NCBI GenBank assembly: GCA_015183035.1
Contig: JACZZP010000001.1
Span: 682,001-746,000 of the forward strand
DNA length: 64,000 bases
Reading direction: 5' to 3'
Origin: Meloidogyne chitwoodi
Lineage: Eukaryota; Nematoda; Chromadorea; Rhabditida; Meloidogynidae
Below, piece by piece: positions 10,234-20,665 of the stretch. The position numbers were made by a program, and so were the translations under genes. The notes under the pieces were generated by a model, which worked only from the letters and a program-made list of their open reading frames with translations, was not told the origin of the DNA and made no database searches. Position 1 is the stretch's first letter; each line of letters opens with the position of its first letter.

Positions 10234-12642
10234 CTACATAATTAAAGAAAGAAAAGCTAAAACAATGGCAGTCAACAATAAAATAAATACAATTATTTTA
10301 TTAAAATATTTATTTCCTTCTTTTTTAATTTTATTAATATTTTCTTCCAAATTTTTTATTTTCTCTAATTGTTCATTAATTGTTTGTTTAAGTGAATTTA
10401 TTAATTCTTCCATTTTTACAATTTTATATTCATTAAATTCAGACTAAATAAAAATAAAATAATTAAAAATTAAATTTTTACCTTATTAAATTGTTCAAAT
10501 AAATATTTTCGTTCTTTTTCAACTTCATTAATGTATCCTTCCAAATCTTCAATTTTTTCTTCCTGTTGAATAAAATTTTGTTGAAGTTGTTCAATAAATT
10601 TAGACTAGAAAAATAATTGGCACTTATTAAGAACGGGTGGCTCTTTCTGCGGATTTTTTTTTGCGGACTTTCTATTAAAAAATTTAGTAGTATATATTAT
10701 TTGATTTTTGCCTTAAGGCAAAATAAAGGAGTTAATAGACTAACAAAAAGGTGTAAATGTTTCTGACCCAGTTATTTACATTATTTGTTAATCGATTATT
10801 TAGAAAAATGATTCAAACTCTTAAAAATTTTACTTTGTTACAATTATACAACAAGCTCACCAGAATAGGAATTTCAACAATGGCTGGTAGATCTTAAATT
10901 GCTTCATCAACGTAGAACCTGTGATTGTGGGAGGGAAAACATTAATGAATTTGTTTGGAGACAACGTTTTAAAGGACCAGATTGTTTTTTCCATTTAATC
11001 TCACAAATTGTCAATCATGATTCTTATTTGTGTGAATAAAATATATGTACTCCTTTATTTGCCTTAAGGCAAAAATCAAATAATATATACTACTAAATTT
11101 TATAATAGAAAGTCCGCAAAAAAAATCCGCAGAAAGAGCCACCCGTTCTTAATAAGTGCCAAATAATTAAAAAAAACAAAGTTATTTTTAAAAATTAAAA
11201 AAAAAACAAAATAATTTTTTAAAAAATTTCTTGCCTGTTCAGAAATATTTATTTTAATTAATTCTATTGCTAAATCAGACTTTTTCACTTCATTCTAAAA
11301 AATAATTAAAATTAATAAAATATATTTAAATAAATATTACCTCAATATCCTCAATCTTTTTATAACAAACTGAGTAAATAACTTGAAAAAACAAATAAAA
11401 AAATAAAAGTAAAATCCAAAATTCAATATTTATAAAATTTTTGGTACTTGTACCCCTATCTTCCCCCCACCCTTTTTCAATGCCGCGCCTTTTTTTTATG
11501 CGCCGAAAAAATATTCTGGACTGCCTTGCTTGAAAGTGCCCCAAGAAAATTTTGATGTGTAAAGGCGTGGTAAATTTGAATTTTAAATGATAGCGTTACT
11601 TTTAATTTGTGCCATAATTTGTAAAAAATTAAAAACATTATTAAAATGAACTATGATCAATTAATTCGTAATATTAATGAAATTGGAAACGGTGATCATG
11701 AATTAGGAAGCATTAGATTTTTTCAACAACGTGGGATTTTGCATCAAGAGCGTAACTGTGAGAAATGTGGTCCGGAATGCGGATGTCATCTAAACGAGGA
11801 TCTTACATTTGGATTTGTAAGAATAGACGTTGTAAATCACAAAGAGGAATTCGAACGCAAACTTGGTTTAATAGTGGTGGTCAGGGAAGCAAATTATCCT
11901 TTTTTATTATATTAAAGTTTATTTTTTGGTGGGATATTTTGAATGGGATTAACAATTTTATGCCTCCTTTTTAATTTCTGTTGTTTTGTTTTCTTTTTTT
12001 TTATTAATTTATAAATGTATACATATTTACACATCAAAATTTTCTTGGGGCACTTTCAAGCAAGGCAGTCCAGAATATTTTTTCGGCGCATAAAAAAAAG
12101 GCGCGGCATTGAAAAAGGGTGGGGGGAAGATAGGGGTACAAGTACCAAATTTTTAAATGTATTATTTGATGAATATTTTTGTTGTTTTTGTAGTTCTTTT
12201 AATTTTATATCTTGCTTAAAATAATAAAATAAAATTATTTTTTTTAAATTATTATTAATTTTTATAAAATTATATTTTTAATGCTTTACCAGAAAATATA
12301 ATTATTTTAAAAATGACTAGACCTTACAAATAAACTTTAAAAAATTTAATTTACCAATTCAAATTTATTTTTAATTAATTCAGCATTAATATATCCATTT
12401 TGTATATCAGCCTTAATAAAATAAATAAAATTAAATTAATTAAAAATTAATTTTACCTCTAACAAATCAACTTTTTCTTCATAATTTAACAATTGATTTG
12501 TTTTACATTTAAATTTATTTTCTTTTTTAATAAATTTAGAATTAGAAGTTGATTCTTCAATTTTATTTATTAAATTTTCATCTTTTCCGTTATCAGAAAA
12601 TGACCAATCTTCAATTTGTTTTTCTGTCGTTTTTACTTTCAT
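10234..12642 (-). CDS. Coiled-coil protein with C-terminal membrane anchor
   Basis: The start Met is at 12642 (MKVKTTEKQIEDWSFSDNG). Exons are at about 12642-12457, 12412-12353, about 11390-11341, about 11293-11237, 10604-10483 and 10445-10234. The last two encode long charged heptad-like stretches (FIEQLQQNFIQQEEKIEDLE; MEELINSLKQTINEQLEKIK) and end with a hydrophobic segment (KIIVFILLLTAIVLAFLSLI) two residues before the stop, which suggests a tail-anchored membrane protein. Two introns are occupied by transposons (10619-11160 and 11443-12146). The splice phase between the second and third exons could not be made to agree, and one donor appears to be GC, so a small exon or decay there is possible. 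No family is recognised. Confidence 0.5.
10619..11160. mobile_element. Merlin-type DNA transposon, internally deleted
   Basis: A 542-bp element. The ends are inverted copies of about 120 bp beginning GGCACTTATTAAGAACGGG, flanked by a perfect 8-bp duplication AAATAATT (10611-10618, 11161-11168). The inner plus-strand sequence near 10875-11030 translates in one frame to a piece with LLHQRRTCDCGRENI and FVWRQRFKGPDC, which resembles the N-terminal zinc-ribbon of Merlin/ISXO2 transposases and matches the neighbouring element at 11443. The 8-bp duplication and GG termini agree with Merlin. It lies in an intron of the coiled-coil gene. A solo piece of the same end occurs near 13170. Confidence 0.75.
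11443..12146 (+). mobile_element. Merlin-type DNA transposon with transposase N-terminal remnant
   Basis: A 704-bp element with 121-bp inverted repeats (11443-11563 and 12026-12146) that appear identical, starting GGTACTTGTACCCC, and a perfect 8-bp target duplication AAATTTTT (11435-11442, 12147-12154). The centre (11646-11974) has a reading frame with FFQQRGILHQERNCEKCGPE. After a frame change it continues WICKNRRCKSQRGIRTQTWF, the Cys-x-Cys zinc-ribbon and Ser-x-Arg-x-x-Thr signature of Merlin/IS1595-like transposases. The DDE part is missing, so the copy cannot move itself. It sits in another intron of the coiled-coil gene. Confidence 0.8.
11646..11974 (+). pseudogene. Transposase N-terminal fragment (Merlin/IS1595-like)
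   Basis: The open frame beginning MNYDQLIRNINEI reaches CEKCGPECGC. The zinc-ribbon then continues in the overlapping frame (WICKNRRCKSQRGI, then FFIILKFIFWW). The family needs both halves in one frame followed by a DDE catalytic domain, which is absent. A frameshifted, truncated relic inside the element is the simplest reading. Confidence 0.65.
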
Positions 12643-13481
12643 TTTTTATTTAAAAAATATTCTGAAAAATTAAAAATAAGTTAATAAATAATAAAGAAAT
12701 TTAATATAATCAGAGGTCATTTTCCCTTATTTTTAAATAATTAATTATTATAATTCTCTTTTTTAAACTAAAATGTTATATTTAACTTTCCCTTAAATCT
12801 AGTGTTTTATAATACGTCTAGATTGACAATGAGAAAAAAGGGCAAAAAAAAATATTTTTTTATAAAAAAATATTAACTCTTTATCTTTAAATAAATATTT
12901 AAAAAATGTTGTGAGGCAAAATAAAAAAAAAATGTTTAATAAAATATATAATTTTGCATTAAGCAATTTATTTATATATTTTCTATTTTTTAGTACTTTT
13001 TAGTCATATTTTTAGAATTTTCAGATTCTTAAAGAGTCAATAAAAATTTAAAAAATACTTACTATAATCATAATTTATATAAACTTGTCTAAATATAAAT
13101 GTTTAGATAAACAATACCTAAATAATAAAATAGGTATATCCTTTGGCATAAATAAATTAAAGTAAAAATAGGCACTTATTAAGACAAGGGGGACCATTAA
13201 AATCAAATAAAACAATAAATAATTAAATTAAAAAAAATTTTCTATTTATCAAATTTTTAATGTTAAACTAAATTGAAAAATGTATAATAATTAAAAAATA
13301 TATTTAGAGTTATATATATCACAATAATATTAAAAAAGAAAGATCATTTGACTACATAAAAAGATTAAAAGATGAATTATATAAATTAATTCGCATTGAT
13401 TTCTGAATTTATTCAAAAGAAAATAAAGTTTGAAATTTTTTGAATATTTTTTAATTATTAATTTAATAAAAATTATTGTTT
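12643..13481. other. AT-rich spacer with a solo transposon end
   Basis: No gene recognised. At about 13171 the 15-bp word GGCACTTATTAAGAC repeats the end of the Merlin-type element at 10619-11160, followed by unrelated GGGGGACCATTAAAATC. This is likely a solo terminal repeat or the end of a related family. Confidence 0.4.
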
Positions 13482-14659
13482 TTAACGTGTAATTCTATTT
13501 ATTAATGTATTTATTTTAACATTTGTGTTAGGCTTAACAGCGTTGACAACAGTAGAATTTTGATTATTTTTAATAAATTGATTTTTAACTAATTTTCTAA
13601 AATCTTTTGAATAAAAAAATAAACAAATTTCTTCAATAAATTGAATTATAGTAAAACCAGAATTAAATAAAACATTAAAGATAATTATAGTAAAAGTATC
13701 TTGAACATTGGCATACATAAATTGAGATAATTTATATAATCCAATTAATAAAGGTAATGGAATTAGACTTGCCAAACAAACAATTAGAATTGTAATTCTA
13801 TCTTTTAATATTTTCTCCTCCAAATTAGGTTTTCTTAATTCTTAAAAAAATATTTTTTTTAATGTTTGTGGTAACTGAGCGATTTAAATATTTTTTTCAA
13901 CTTTTCAAAAGGAAAATGATCCCATTAAGAAACAAAAAAACTCACTATAATCATAAATAAACTTTGTCAATACAGCTGTATATAAAGGTGTAGATATAAA
14001 AATAGCAAATAAAATTGATATATCATCTGGCATTAATAATAAACCACTGGAAAAAATGCTTTAAAAACTACTTTGTTTTATTAAAAAATAATGAATATTA
14101 CTTGTGTAAAAATCCAGTAGTTCCGAGTAGATTTATATTCGTAATATATTCTAAAGTACTCCAAACACAAATAATTAGCCATGTAATAAAAATAAAATAT
14201 TTAATATTACTAAAATAAATTATTTTAAATTATTATAATTTTTAAAAACTTTGTTTTCCACACATTTTGATAATTAAAAGGAAAGAAAACAGCATGAAAA
14301 CGATTTAAAGCCAACATAATAATATGAAAATAAGCTGCATTTAATAAAACTATAGCACTAGGCATTACAAAAAAATAACTCCAATAAGATTGAGAAAAAG
14401 GAAAATATCTATATATACAAACATATATTTGTCTAAATTGATATAATATATTTGCACAAGACTTGAAAATTAAAAAAATAAATTTAAATTAATTTTATAA
14501 AAATATTACCTTGCTAAAAAGAATAAAAAGTGCAGTTTTTTCTTTTGAAAATTTATAAAGAGGACGAATCAAAATTAAAAGAAAAATTGCACATGATGTA
14601 CAGAAAATGATTGAAAAAACATTTAAATAAATGTTAACAACTTGTTTATCTATAGTCAT
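13482..14659 (-). CDS. Serpentine (7TM) chemoreceptor, Srg/Srx-like
   Basis: Five exons on the minus strand. The first starts at the ATG at 14659 (MTIDKQVVNIYLNVFSII; first hydrophobic segment FCTSCAIFLLILIRPLY). The second (about 14470-14250) carries MPSAIVLLNAAYFHIIMLAL then NRFHAVFFPFNYQNVW, the signature after TM3 in the Srg superfamily of nematode receptors (Asn-Arg...Phe-Phe-Pro-Phe...Trp). Further exons give TM4 (YFIFITWLIICVWSTLEYI), TM5 (ISILFAIFISTPLYTAVL), TM6 (ITILIVCLASLIPLPLLIGL) and TM7 (FTIIIFNVLFNSGFTIIQF), with a basic tail ending at 13482. A plasma-membrane chemosensory role is inferred from the family. The exact subfamily (Srg, Srx or Srv) is not settled. Confidence 0.7.
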
Positions 14660-14780
14660 ATTCTAAAAATATTTATATTTGCTATAGTAAAATAAAAAGA
14701 GTTATCTTTGTGATGTTTTTAGTATGTTTTTTTTTTTTTGATATTTCTGAGATGTTTTTGTGATAATTATGGTAATTAGA

Positions 14781-15263
14781 GATGTTTTTATTGTATTTTA
14801 TAAATATTTTTGATGTTTTTATTGTATTTTATAAATTTTTTGATGTTTTTATTGTATTTTATAAATGTTTTTGATGTTTTTATTGTATTTTATAAATGTT
14901 TTTGATGTTTTTATTGTATTTTATAAATGTTTTTATTGTATTTTATAAATGTTTTTGATGTTTTTATTGTATTTTATAAATGTTTTTGATGTTTTTATTG
15001 TATTTTATAAATGTTTTTGATGTTTTTATTGTATTTTATAAATGTTTTTATTGTATTTTATAAATGTTTTTGATGTTTTTATTGTATTTTATAAATGTTT
15101 TTGATGTTTTTATTGTATTTTATAAATGTTTTTGATGTTTTTATTGTATTTTATAAATGTTTTTGATGTTTTTATTGTAGTTTATAAATGTTTTTGATGT
15201 TTTTATTGTATTTTATAAATGTTTTTGATGTTTTTATTTAGTTTATAAATGTTTTTGATCTTT
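14781..15263. repeat. 31-bp minisatellite upstream of the receptor gene
   Basis: About 15 near-perfect units of GATGTTTTTATTGTATTTTA followed by TAAATGTTTTT, with a few shortened units lacking the GATG block (near 14930 and 15050). It begins about 120 bp upstream of the receptor start codon, so it lies in the promoter region. Confidence 0.9.
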
Positions 15264-16320
15264 TTAATAAATTATTAAGAACAACATATATTTTCAATTT
15301 TAAAAATATAATTTAATATTTTATTAAAACATTTAATTAAATAACAGGTGGAAATTAAATGTAAAATAATAATTAAAAATTATTTGTCTTTTAATTTTTT
15401 TTAATTTTAAAATTTCAATTAGAGTATAATTAAATTAAAAAAGGAAAGTATTTCCAATATTAACAAATCAGGAGAAAAATATAAAAATAAAATTAATTAT
15501 AACTTTTTACGTTTTTAAACATATACATATTTAAATGTTTAAATAATAAATATTTAATTTAAAACTAAAATTTAATATTAATATATTATTTAATATTTAT
15601 AAGGTTAAAAAGTTTGTATACTTTAAAATGTAAAAAAATATATAATAAACATCTGTCCTTTAACATGATTTTTAATTTAATTTTAAATATTTTTAAAAAT
15701 ATTTTCATTTAAAATTTAATTAATGTAGTATAATATTTTATTTATTAAATATTTATAATATATTAAATTTTTAAAAGTTTGTACCTTGAATGTGATGAAA
15801 ATATGTCATGCATCTTTCGGATAATTTTTAAATTATTTAAAAAAGATTTTTTTATTTGAAATCGGAAGAAAAAATTTTTTTTAAATCTTTTTTTTTAAAT
15901 TTAAGCATTATTATAAAATATAAAATCCTCATTAACATGCAATAATTATTTAATACCACACAGTTATTTTTATAGTTTGTCAAATTGACGACAATTTATT
16001 TTATTAATTTAATTAATGCATCAAAATTTAAATAAATTCCGGTTGTTTTTCTTTTTGATAATTGGTTGCTCAGATCTAATTAGTAAATTTTTGCTTTGTT
16101 TGATAAATTTATTTTTTATTAATTTTCAAAAAAATCTAAGACAAAATCTTCGATCTATGAAAATCTATTTTTTAATATTCGAAAAAAGAAATTTAAACTG
16201 AACAAACAAAATATAATATAATTTTAAAATATTTTGAATATATAAATATCTCTACAAATATTACATACCTATTTTAAAAAATTAAAATTATAGAATTATT
16301 CTTTTTTTAAATATTTAAAA

Positions 16321-16410
16321 ATGTCAAAAATTTTTGTCTTATTTCTTTCTTTAACTTTGGTATCAAGGTTTTCTGCCCAAAATAAAAAAAAACACTTAAT
16401 AATTAAATTA
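16321..16410 (+). other. Possible orphan exon encoding a signal peptide
   Basis: A 29-codon frame begins MSKIFVLFLSLTLVSRFSAQ and ends after a basic tail (NKKKHLIIKL). The start has the shape of a secretory signal with an Ala-Gln cleavage-like site. No continuation was found before the foldback element at 16509. It may be the first exon of a secreted-protein gene whose remainder was lost, or chance. Confidence 0.25.
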
Positions 16411-16508
16411 TAATTTATCAAATTTGTTTTTGATTTCAATGTAATATGTAATTTAAAAAATCCTTATTATCTTAACTAATGTTGAAACTTGTGATAATCA
16501 AAGTATTA

Positions 16509-17124
16509 GGGAGCAAGCCAGTTGACCCAAGCCCAGTTGACCGCAGGTTCAAAGCCGCTCTTCTATCAATCCTAGCATAAAACATAAGAAATCTTCCTCC
16601 TCTACCAATTAATCACTGAATTAATTATTTTGTTGTATTTTATCTGTAGATTAACGCATGTACCAAAAGCCAACCAGAGATGGGCGCCCAAATGAAGAAG
16701 TAATAAAACACTCCCAATAGGTCCAAGTTTGGCCCAGCAATCGATCCTTCATAACTTTGTTATTATCTTCAATCAAGACGATTTTGGTTTCATTCGATAG
16801 GTCTCGAAGAGCTCGTTCAAATGAGCTATCATTTGTATAATCGAATTTTTCACCCCAAAAAGAGCTTGGTCCCCCCTATGGGTTTGCAAGTTTCAGGGAC
16901 CTGTAACTCGGCGAGTACTTATCTTCGATAAGAAATTCTTATATATTCGTGCTCAGCTCTACGAGAGGAATCGAATGATATGTACCTATTATATGTTCTG
17001 AGCTCGGACCCATATACTAAAGTGACCCCTAAATTTTTACTCAACATTAAAATTATGCGATATTTCCCGTATATAATATCCATTGCTGCGGCAAACTGAA
17101 CCTGCGGTCAACTGGGGTGTACCC
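16509..17124. mobile_element. Foldback/TIR element
   Basis: The left end reads GGGAGCAAGCCAGTTGACC with CAGTTGACCGCAGGTTCA just inside (about 16537-16554). The right end on the minus strand reads GGGTACACCCCAGTTGACCG followed by CAGGTTCA. Flanking octamers AAGTATTA and ATGTATTT agree at 6 of 8 positions, which suggests an old 8-bp target duplication. The interior shares words with the fragment at 9918-10135 and has no open frame of note. The end sequence GGGAGC also begins the element at 1807. Confidence 0.6.
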
Positions 17125-17370
17125 ATGTATTTATGATATTCGTAATAATTATTGAAAATAATATTTAATGCTGGCAAGACTTGAAGAAAAAGAGAAAGAA
17201 AATATATAAATCTTAAAATTTGGTATATTAATTAAATATTAAATTGGGAATATTTAAATTGTAAAAATATTAAAAAAATAAAATAAATTTTAAGTTTTAA
17301 AATTATAAAATAATTTTTATCAGACAATAAACAAAGAAATTAACCAAAACAAATTACTAACATAAGTCAT

Positions 17371-18560
17371 TTATTCTTCTTTAATTCTTTTAATTTCAAC
17401 TTTGAAAATCTTCTCATCATAGTGTTTATTGTAATAAAATTTAGCCAAAAATTTAATTTTAGGATCATAAATATTTTTATATTCAATAAAAGCAATTTTA
17501 TTTTCATTAATTTCAATTTTGTCTGCCTCAATTTCCATTTTTAAATTATGCATTTCATCAAATATAATATTTGGAACTATTTCTGAACAATCTTCTGACA
17601 TTTTAATATTCTAAATAATTTTAATTAATTATTAAAATTATATTAATTTATTAATTATATATTTAAGATATTCTTACATTTATAATTGAAGTAATTAAAG
17701 TTAAAGGATCCTTTACATATTTATTATAAATAAAAGAAATCCTTTTTCCCGAATTTAATAGTAATTTCAATAAATAATTATTTTGTTCATTTATATTGTC
17801 CATACGATCAAAATTTAACGAAATAACATTTGTAATAACCAAATGATCAAAAATAAATTCAAATTGGTATTTGTAGATTGAATTATAAAAACATATAGGT
17901 GAAGATAGTTTTTGTATATGAAATTTAATATTTTTATTTTCTTCAAAAAGTAATTTAATAATTTCAGGATTAAATATAATTTTATTAAATATAGCTTCTT
18001 TAAAAAAACAATTAAATAATTGTTCTAACCAAAAACGAATAATTTGAAGTTCTTCAATAGTTTTTGGATAATTTGGCAGTTTTAACCCTAAACAATTATT
18101 TAAATATTTATATTAATTTAAGAATACTTTTATCTGATAAAAATAAACAAAAAATTTTTTCATTAGAATATACCGACATAGCATCAAATAAAAATAAGGA
18201 AATTCCCTTATCCATTGCAGATTTCCACTAAAAAAATTTAAAATTTGTTTTTAGCGTATATTTGCGTAAATTTTTACCTTTTTTAAAAGTTCATCATTTA
18301 CAGGATTATATACAATGTTCGATTTTGTTTGAATAAATCTGTCAGCTTTAGCATAATATGATTCACACTAAAAGAAAATAAATTAAAAAAAAATTTAAAA
18401 ATACTATTTTAATGCTATCAAATTCTTTCAATGCCAATATCCATTTATTTTGTTCAATTAATAAATTAAAATAATAATTAGTTTGTTGAACAGAAAATAC
18501 TTGATTAAAATTAAGAAATTTTAAAATATCAATTTGTTCATAATTTGATAAATTTTTCAT
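17371..18560 (-). CDS. F-box-like family protein, copy 6
   Basis: Full exon set. F-box-like exon from the ATG at 18560 (MKNLSNYEQIDILKFLNFNQ, then FSVQQTNYYFNLLIEQNKW), linker exon (about 18369-18280), exon with a Leu-Phe-Leu-Phe-Asp ending (about 18230-18130), middle-domain exon (about 18100-17682, WLEQLFNCFFKEA, FNPEIIKLLFEE, FDHLVITNVISLNF) and last exon ending at 17371 (MSEDCSEIVPNIIFDEMHNL ... VEIKRIKEE). All frames are open. The start is only about 20 bp from the 5' edge of the promoter/minisatellite repeat at 18580, which points the other way. Confidence 0.75.
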
Positions 18561-18774
18561 ATTTTTATCTAAAAAATTAAAATCTAATTATATAATTGAG
18601 AATGTTTGTGTGTTTGTTTGGCTTTTTATAGACAAGTGATTGGGGGAAGTGAAAATGGGGGGTTTTTATAGTAGGGTTTGCAAATTGAAAATAAACTTGA
18701 ATTAAAACTTGAACTTAGAACTTGAAAATAAACTTGAACTTTAAAACTTGAAAAATAAATTTGAACATGGATAC

Positions 18775-18803
18775 TATAAAAACCCTGTATTTTGATCAGT
18801 CTT
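18775..18803 (+). promoter_or_regulatory. TATA box and initiator-like word of the repeat unit
   Basis: TATAAAAACCCTGTA is followed at about 20 bp by GATCAGTCTT, where TCAGT resembles a metazoan initiator. The same pair is conserved in the copies near 26505 and 53100, while surrounding sequence varies. This supports a real promoter. Promoter activity is inferred. Confidence 0.5.
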
Positions 18804-18869
18804 TAACGCTACTACATAACAACACTACAACAAAAACAACGCTGCCTGCTGACTTATTGCTTAAAATAT

Positions 18870-19074
18870 GGACGCCGACGAACCTTGCTGCTCCAACGAC
18901 GCCAACGTACCTTGCTGTTCCAATGACGCCGACGAACCTTTGCTACTCCAACGACGCCAACGTACCTTGCTGTTCCAGTGACGCCGACGAACCTTGCTGC
19001 TCCAGTGACGCCGAAGAACCCTGCTGCTCGAGTGATGCCAGACGAAAAAGGAGGAGTCGTGCTGAGAAGTCTTA
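18870..19074 (+). pseudogene. Cys-rich repeat reading frame of the repeat unit, frameshifted
   Basis: The frame from the ATG at 18870 starts MDADEPCCSNDANVPCCSND and would encode repeated (S/N)DA(D/N)(E/V)PCCS units. One extra T near 18938 moves it out of frame. The second half (CCSSDADEPCCSSDAEEPCC, then ARRKRRSRAEKS and a stop at 19074) is open in the adjacent frame. The copies near 53018 and 26600 start with the same residues and are also broken, by different lesions. The function is unknown. A motif of paired cysteines every nine residues could bind metal, but that is speculation. Confidence 0.45.
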
Positions 19075-19871
19075 GTCAGAGACACTTGAGTCAGAGACAC
19101 TTGAGTCAGAGACACTTGAGTCAGAGACACTTGAGTCAGAGACACTTGAGTCAGAGACACTTGAGTCAGAGACACTTGAGTCAGAGACACTTGAGTCAGA
19201 GACACTTGAGTCAGAGACACTTGAGTCAGAGACACTTGAGTCAGAGACACTTGAGTCAGAGACACTTGAGTCAGAGACACTTGAGTCAGAGACACTTGAG
19301 TCAGAGACACTTGAGTCAGAGACACTTGAGTCAGAGACACTTGAGTCAGAGACACTTGAGTCAGAGACACTTGAGTCAGAGACACTTGAGTCAGAGACAC
19401 TTGAGTCAGAGACACTTGAGTCAGAGACACTTGAGTCAGAGACACTTGAGTCAGAGACACTTGAGTCAGAGACACTTGAGTCAGAGACACTTGAGTCAGA
19501 GACACTTGAGTCAGAGACACTTGAGTCAGAGACACTTGAGTCAGAGACACTTGAGTCAGAGACACTTGAGTCAGAGACACTTGAGTCAGAGACACTTGAG
19601 TCAGAGACACTTGAGTCAGAGACACTTGAGTCAGAGACACTTGAGTCAGAGACACTTGAGTCAGAGACACTTGAGTCAGAGACACTTGAGTCAGAGACAC
19701 TTGAGTCAGAGACACTTGAGTCAGAGACACTTGAGTCAGAGACACTTGAGTCAGAGACACTTGAGTCAGAGACACTTGAGTCAGAGACACTTGAGTCAGA
19801 GACACTTGAGTCAGAGACACTTGAGTCAGAGACACTTGAGTCAGAGACACTTGAGTCAGAGACACTTGAGT
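19070..19871. repeat. 15-bp minisatellite, about 53 perfect units
   Basis: About 800 bp of the unit AGTCAGAGACACTTG repeated without visible variation, then degenerate copies to about 20035. Because 15 is a multiple of three and several frames lack stops, long artificial reading frames arise on both strands (repeating SQRHL forward and SLTQV reverse). Near-perfect homogeneity points to recent expansion by slippage or unequal exchange. Confidence 0.95.
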
Positions 19872-20119
19872 CTATTTAAGAGGCAACTTAAGCTGATAAA
19901 CATGAGTAAGAGAAACGTAATTTTGAGTAAGAGATAGTTGAGTCTGATTTAGAGGCACTTAAGTGAGACACTGAGTCTGAGTGAGAGACATTTGATTCTG
20001 AATAAGAGACACTTGAGTCAGAAACATTAGAGTCTCAGTATTTATGTGTTTTGTTCTTTTAAAAAGTTTGTAAGTGTAAAGTTTTTATTGTCAGAATATT
20101 TTAAGTTTATTGTTTTTTT

Positions 20120-20160
20120 CTAGCGGAGAAGGACGCCCGAAGGGCGTCCTTCTCCGCTAG
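20120..20160. repeat. Perfect hairpin at the repeat-unit end
   Basis: CTAGCGGAGAAGGACGCCC, a three-base loop GAA, then the exact complement. This is a 19-bp stem that is much more GC-rich than its surroundings. A degenerate relative ends the copy at 26846-26882, and a similar CTAGCGG-led hairpin lies at 34523-34555. A hairpin closing with CTAG followed by T recalls Helitron 3' ends, although Helitron hairpins normally sit before the CTRR end rather than including it. Confidence 0.8.
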
Positions 20161-20665
20161 TATTTTTAAAAAGTTGAAATGTTAAGAAATATAAATTAAA
20201 AAAATAATAAAAGAATAAAGGATCTTACAAAGTAAAAAAAATATTTAGAAATTAAAGTAAACAAATGAAAATGGAATAGGCATTCAATTGCGCTTATATA
20301 GTAGTCATAAAATTGCTTTTGTGAATTTTTGAAAAATTAAAATTTTAAAAATATTGGTTAAAAATAAAGAAACTTTTTTTATTTTATCAAAAAAAATTAA
20401 TATACTAATTTTTAAATAAAAATATTTTTATCAATATGAAAAATTTTTTTAAAAATGCACGTTTTTTGATAATATTGAGGATGAACAAATAAAATTATTA
20501 ATTTTAAAAAATTAATTTTAATTTTTCAAATAATTTTTTAAATAATTTTAAAATTAATGTTCATCCCTTAAATTTAAAATAATAAAATTTTTGTTAAAAT
20601 AAAATTTTACAAACAAAAAAAATTATAAAATCCTCTCAAATTGTTAAAAATAAAAAATAAAATTC

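Larger units (their letters stand above)
14660..17370. other. Long spacer: minisatellite, AT-rich DNA, foldback element
   Basis: Contains the 31-bp minisatellite at 14781-15263, then about 1 kb of AT-rich DNA without recognisable genes, a possible orphan signal-peptide exon (16321-16410) and a foldback element (16509-17124). Confidence 0.5.
18580..20160 (+). repeat. Promoter-bearing minisatellite repeat unit, copy 1
   Basis: One of three related units in the window (others at about 26297-26882 and 53362-52180 reversed). The shared order is TTATATAA plus GAGAA; GT-rich start; TATAGACAA(A/G)TGATTGGGGG; a TTTTTATAG word; repeats of AACTTGAAAATAAACTTGAA; a TATA box with CCCTGTATTTTGATCAGTCT just after it; an ATGGACG(C/T)CGACGAA frame; then a 15-bp minisatellite. 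This copy ends in a perfect hairpin at 20120-20160. It may be a non-autonomous mobile repeat or a decayed gene family. Confidence 0.6.

Noticed and set aside
14781..15263. CRISPR-like array
   Set aside because: Head-to-tail minisatellite without unique spacers in a eukaryotic genome.
16016..16201. 61-codon plus-strand frame
   Set aside because: AT-rich, low-complexity hydrophobic composition typical of chance frames in T-rich DNA. No splice or neighbour support.
18861..19865. 334-codon reverse frame of repeated SLTQV
   Set aside because: It arises from a 15-bp minisatellite read antisense. It has no promoter, and its non-repeat end is the antisense of the Cys-rich frame.
18978..19937. 319-codon forward frame of repeated SQRHL
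   Set aside because: Also a by-product of a 15-bp period. The Cys-rich frame upstream stops before it, so no supported start feeds it. Listed as a repeat.
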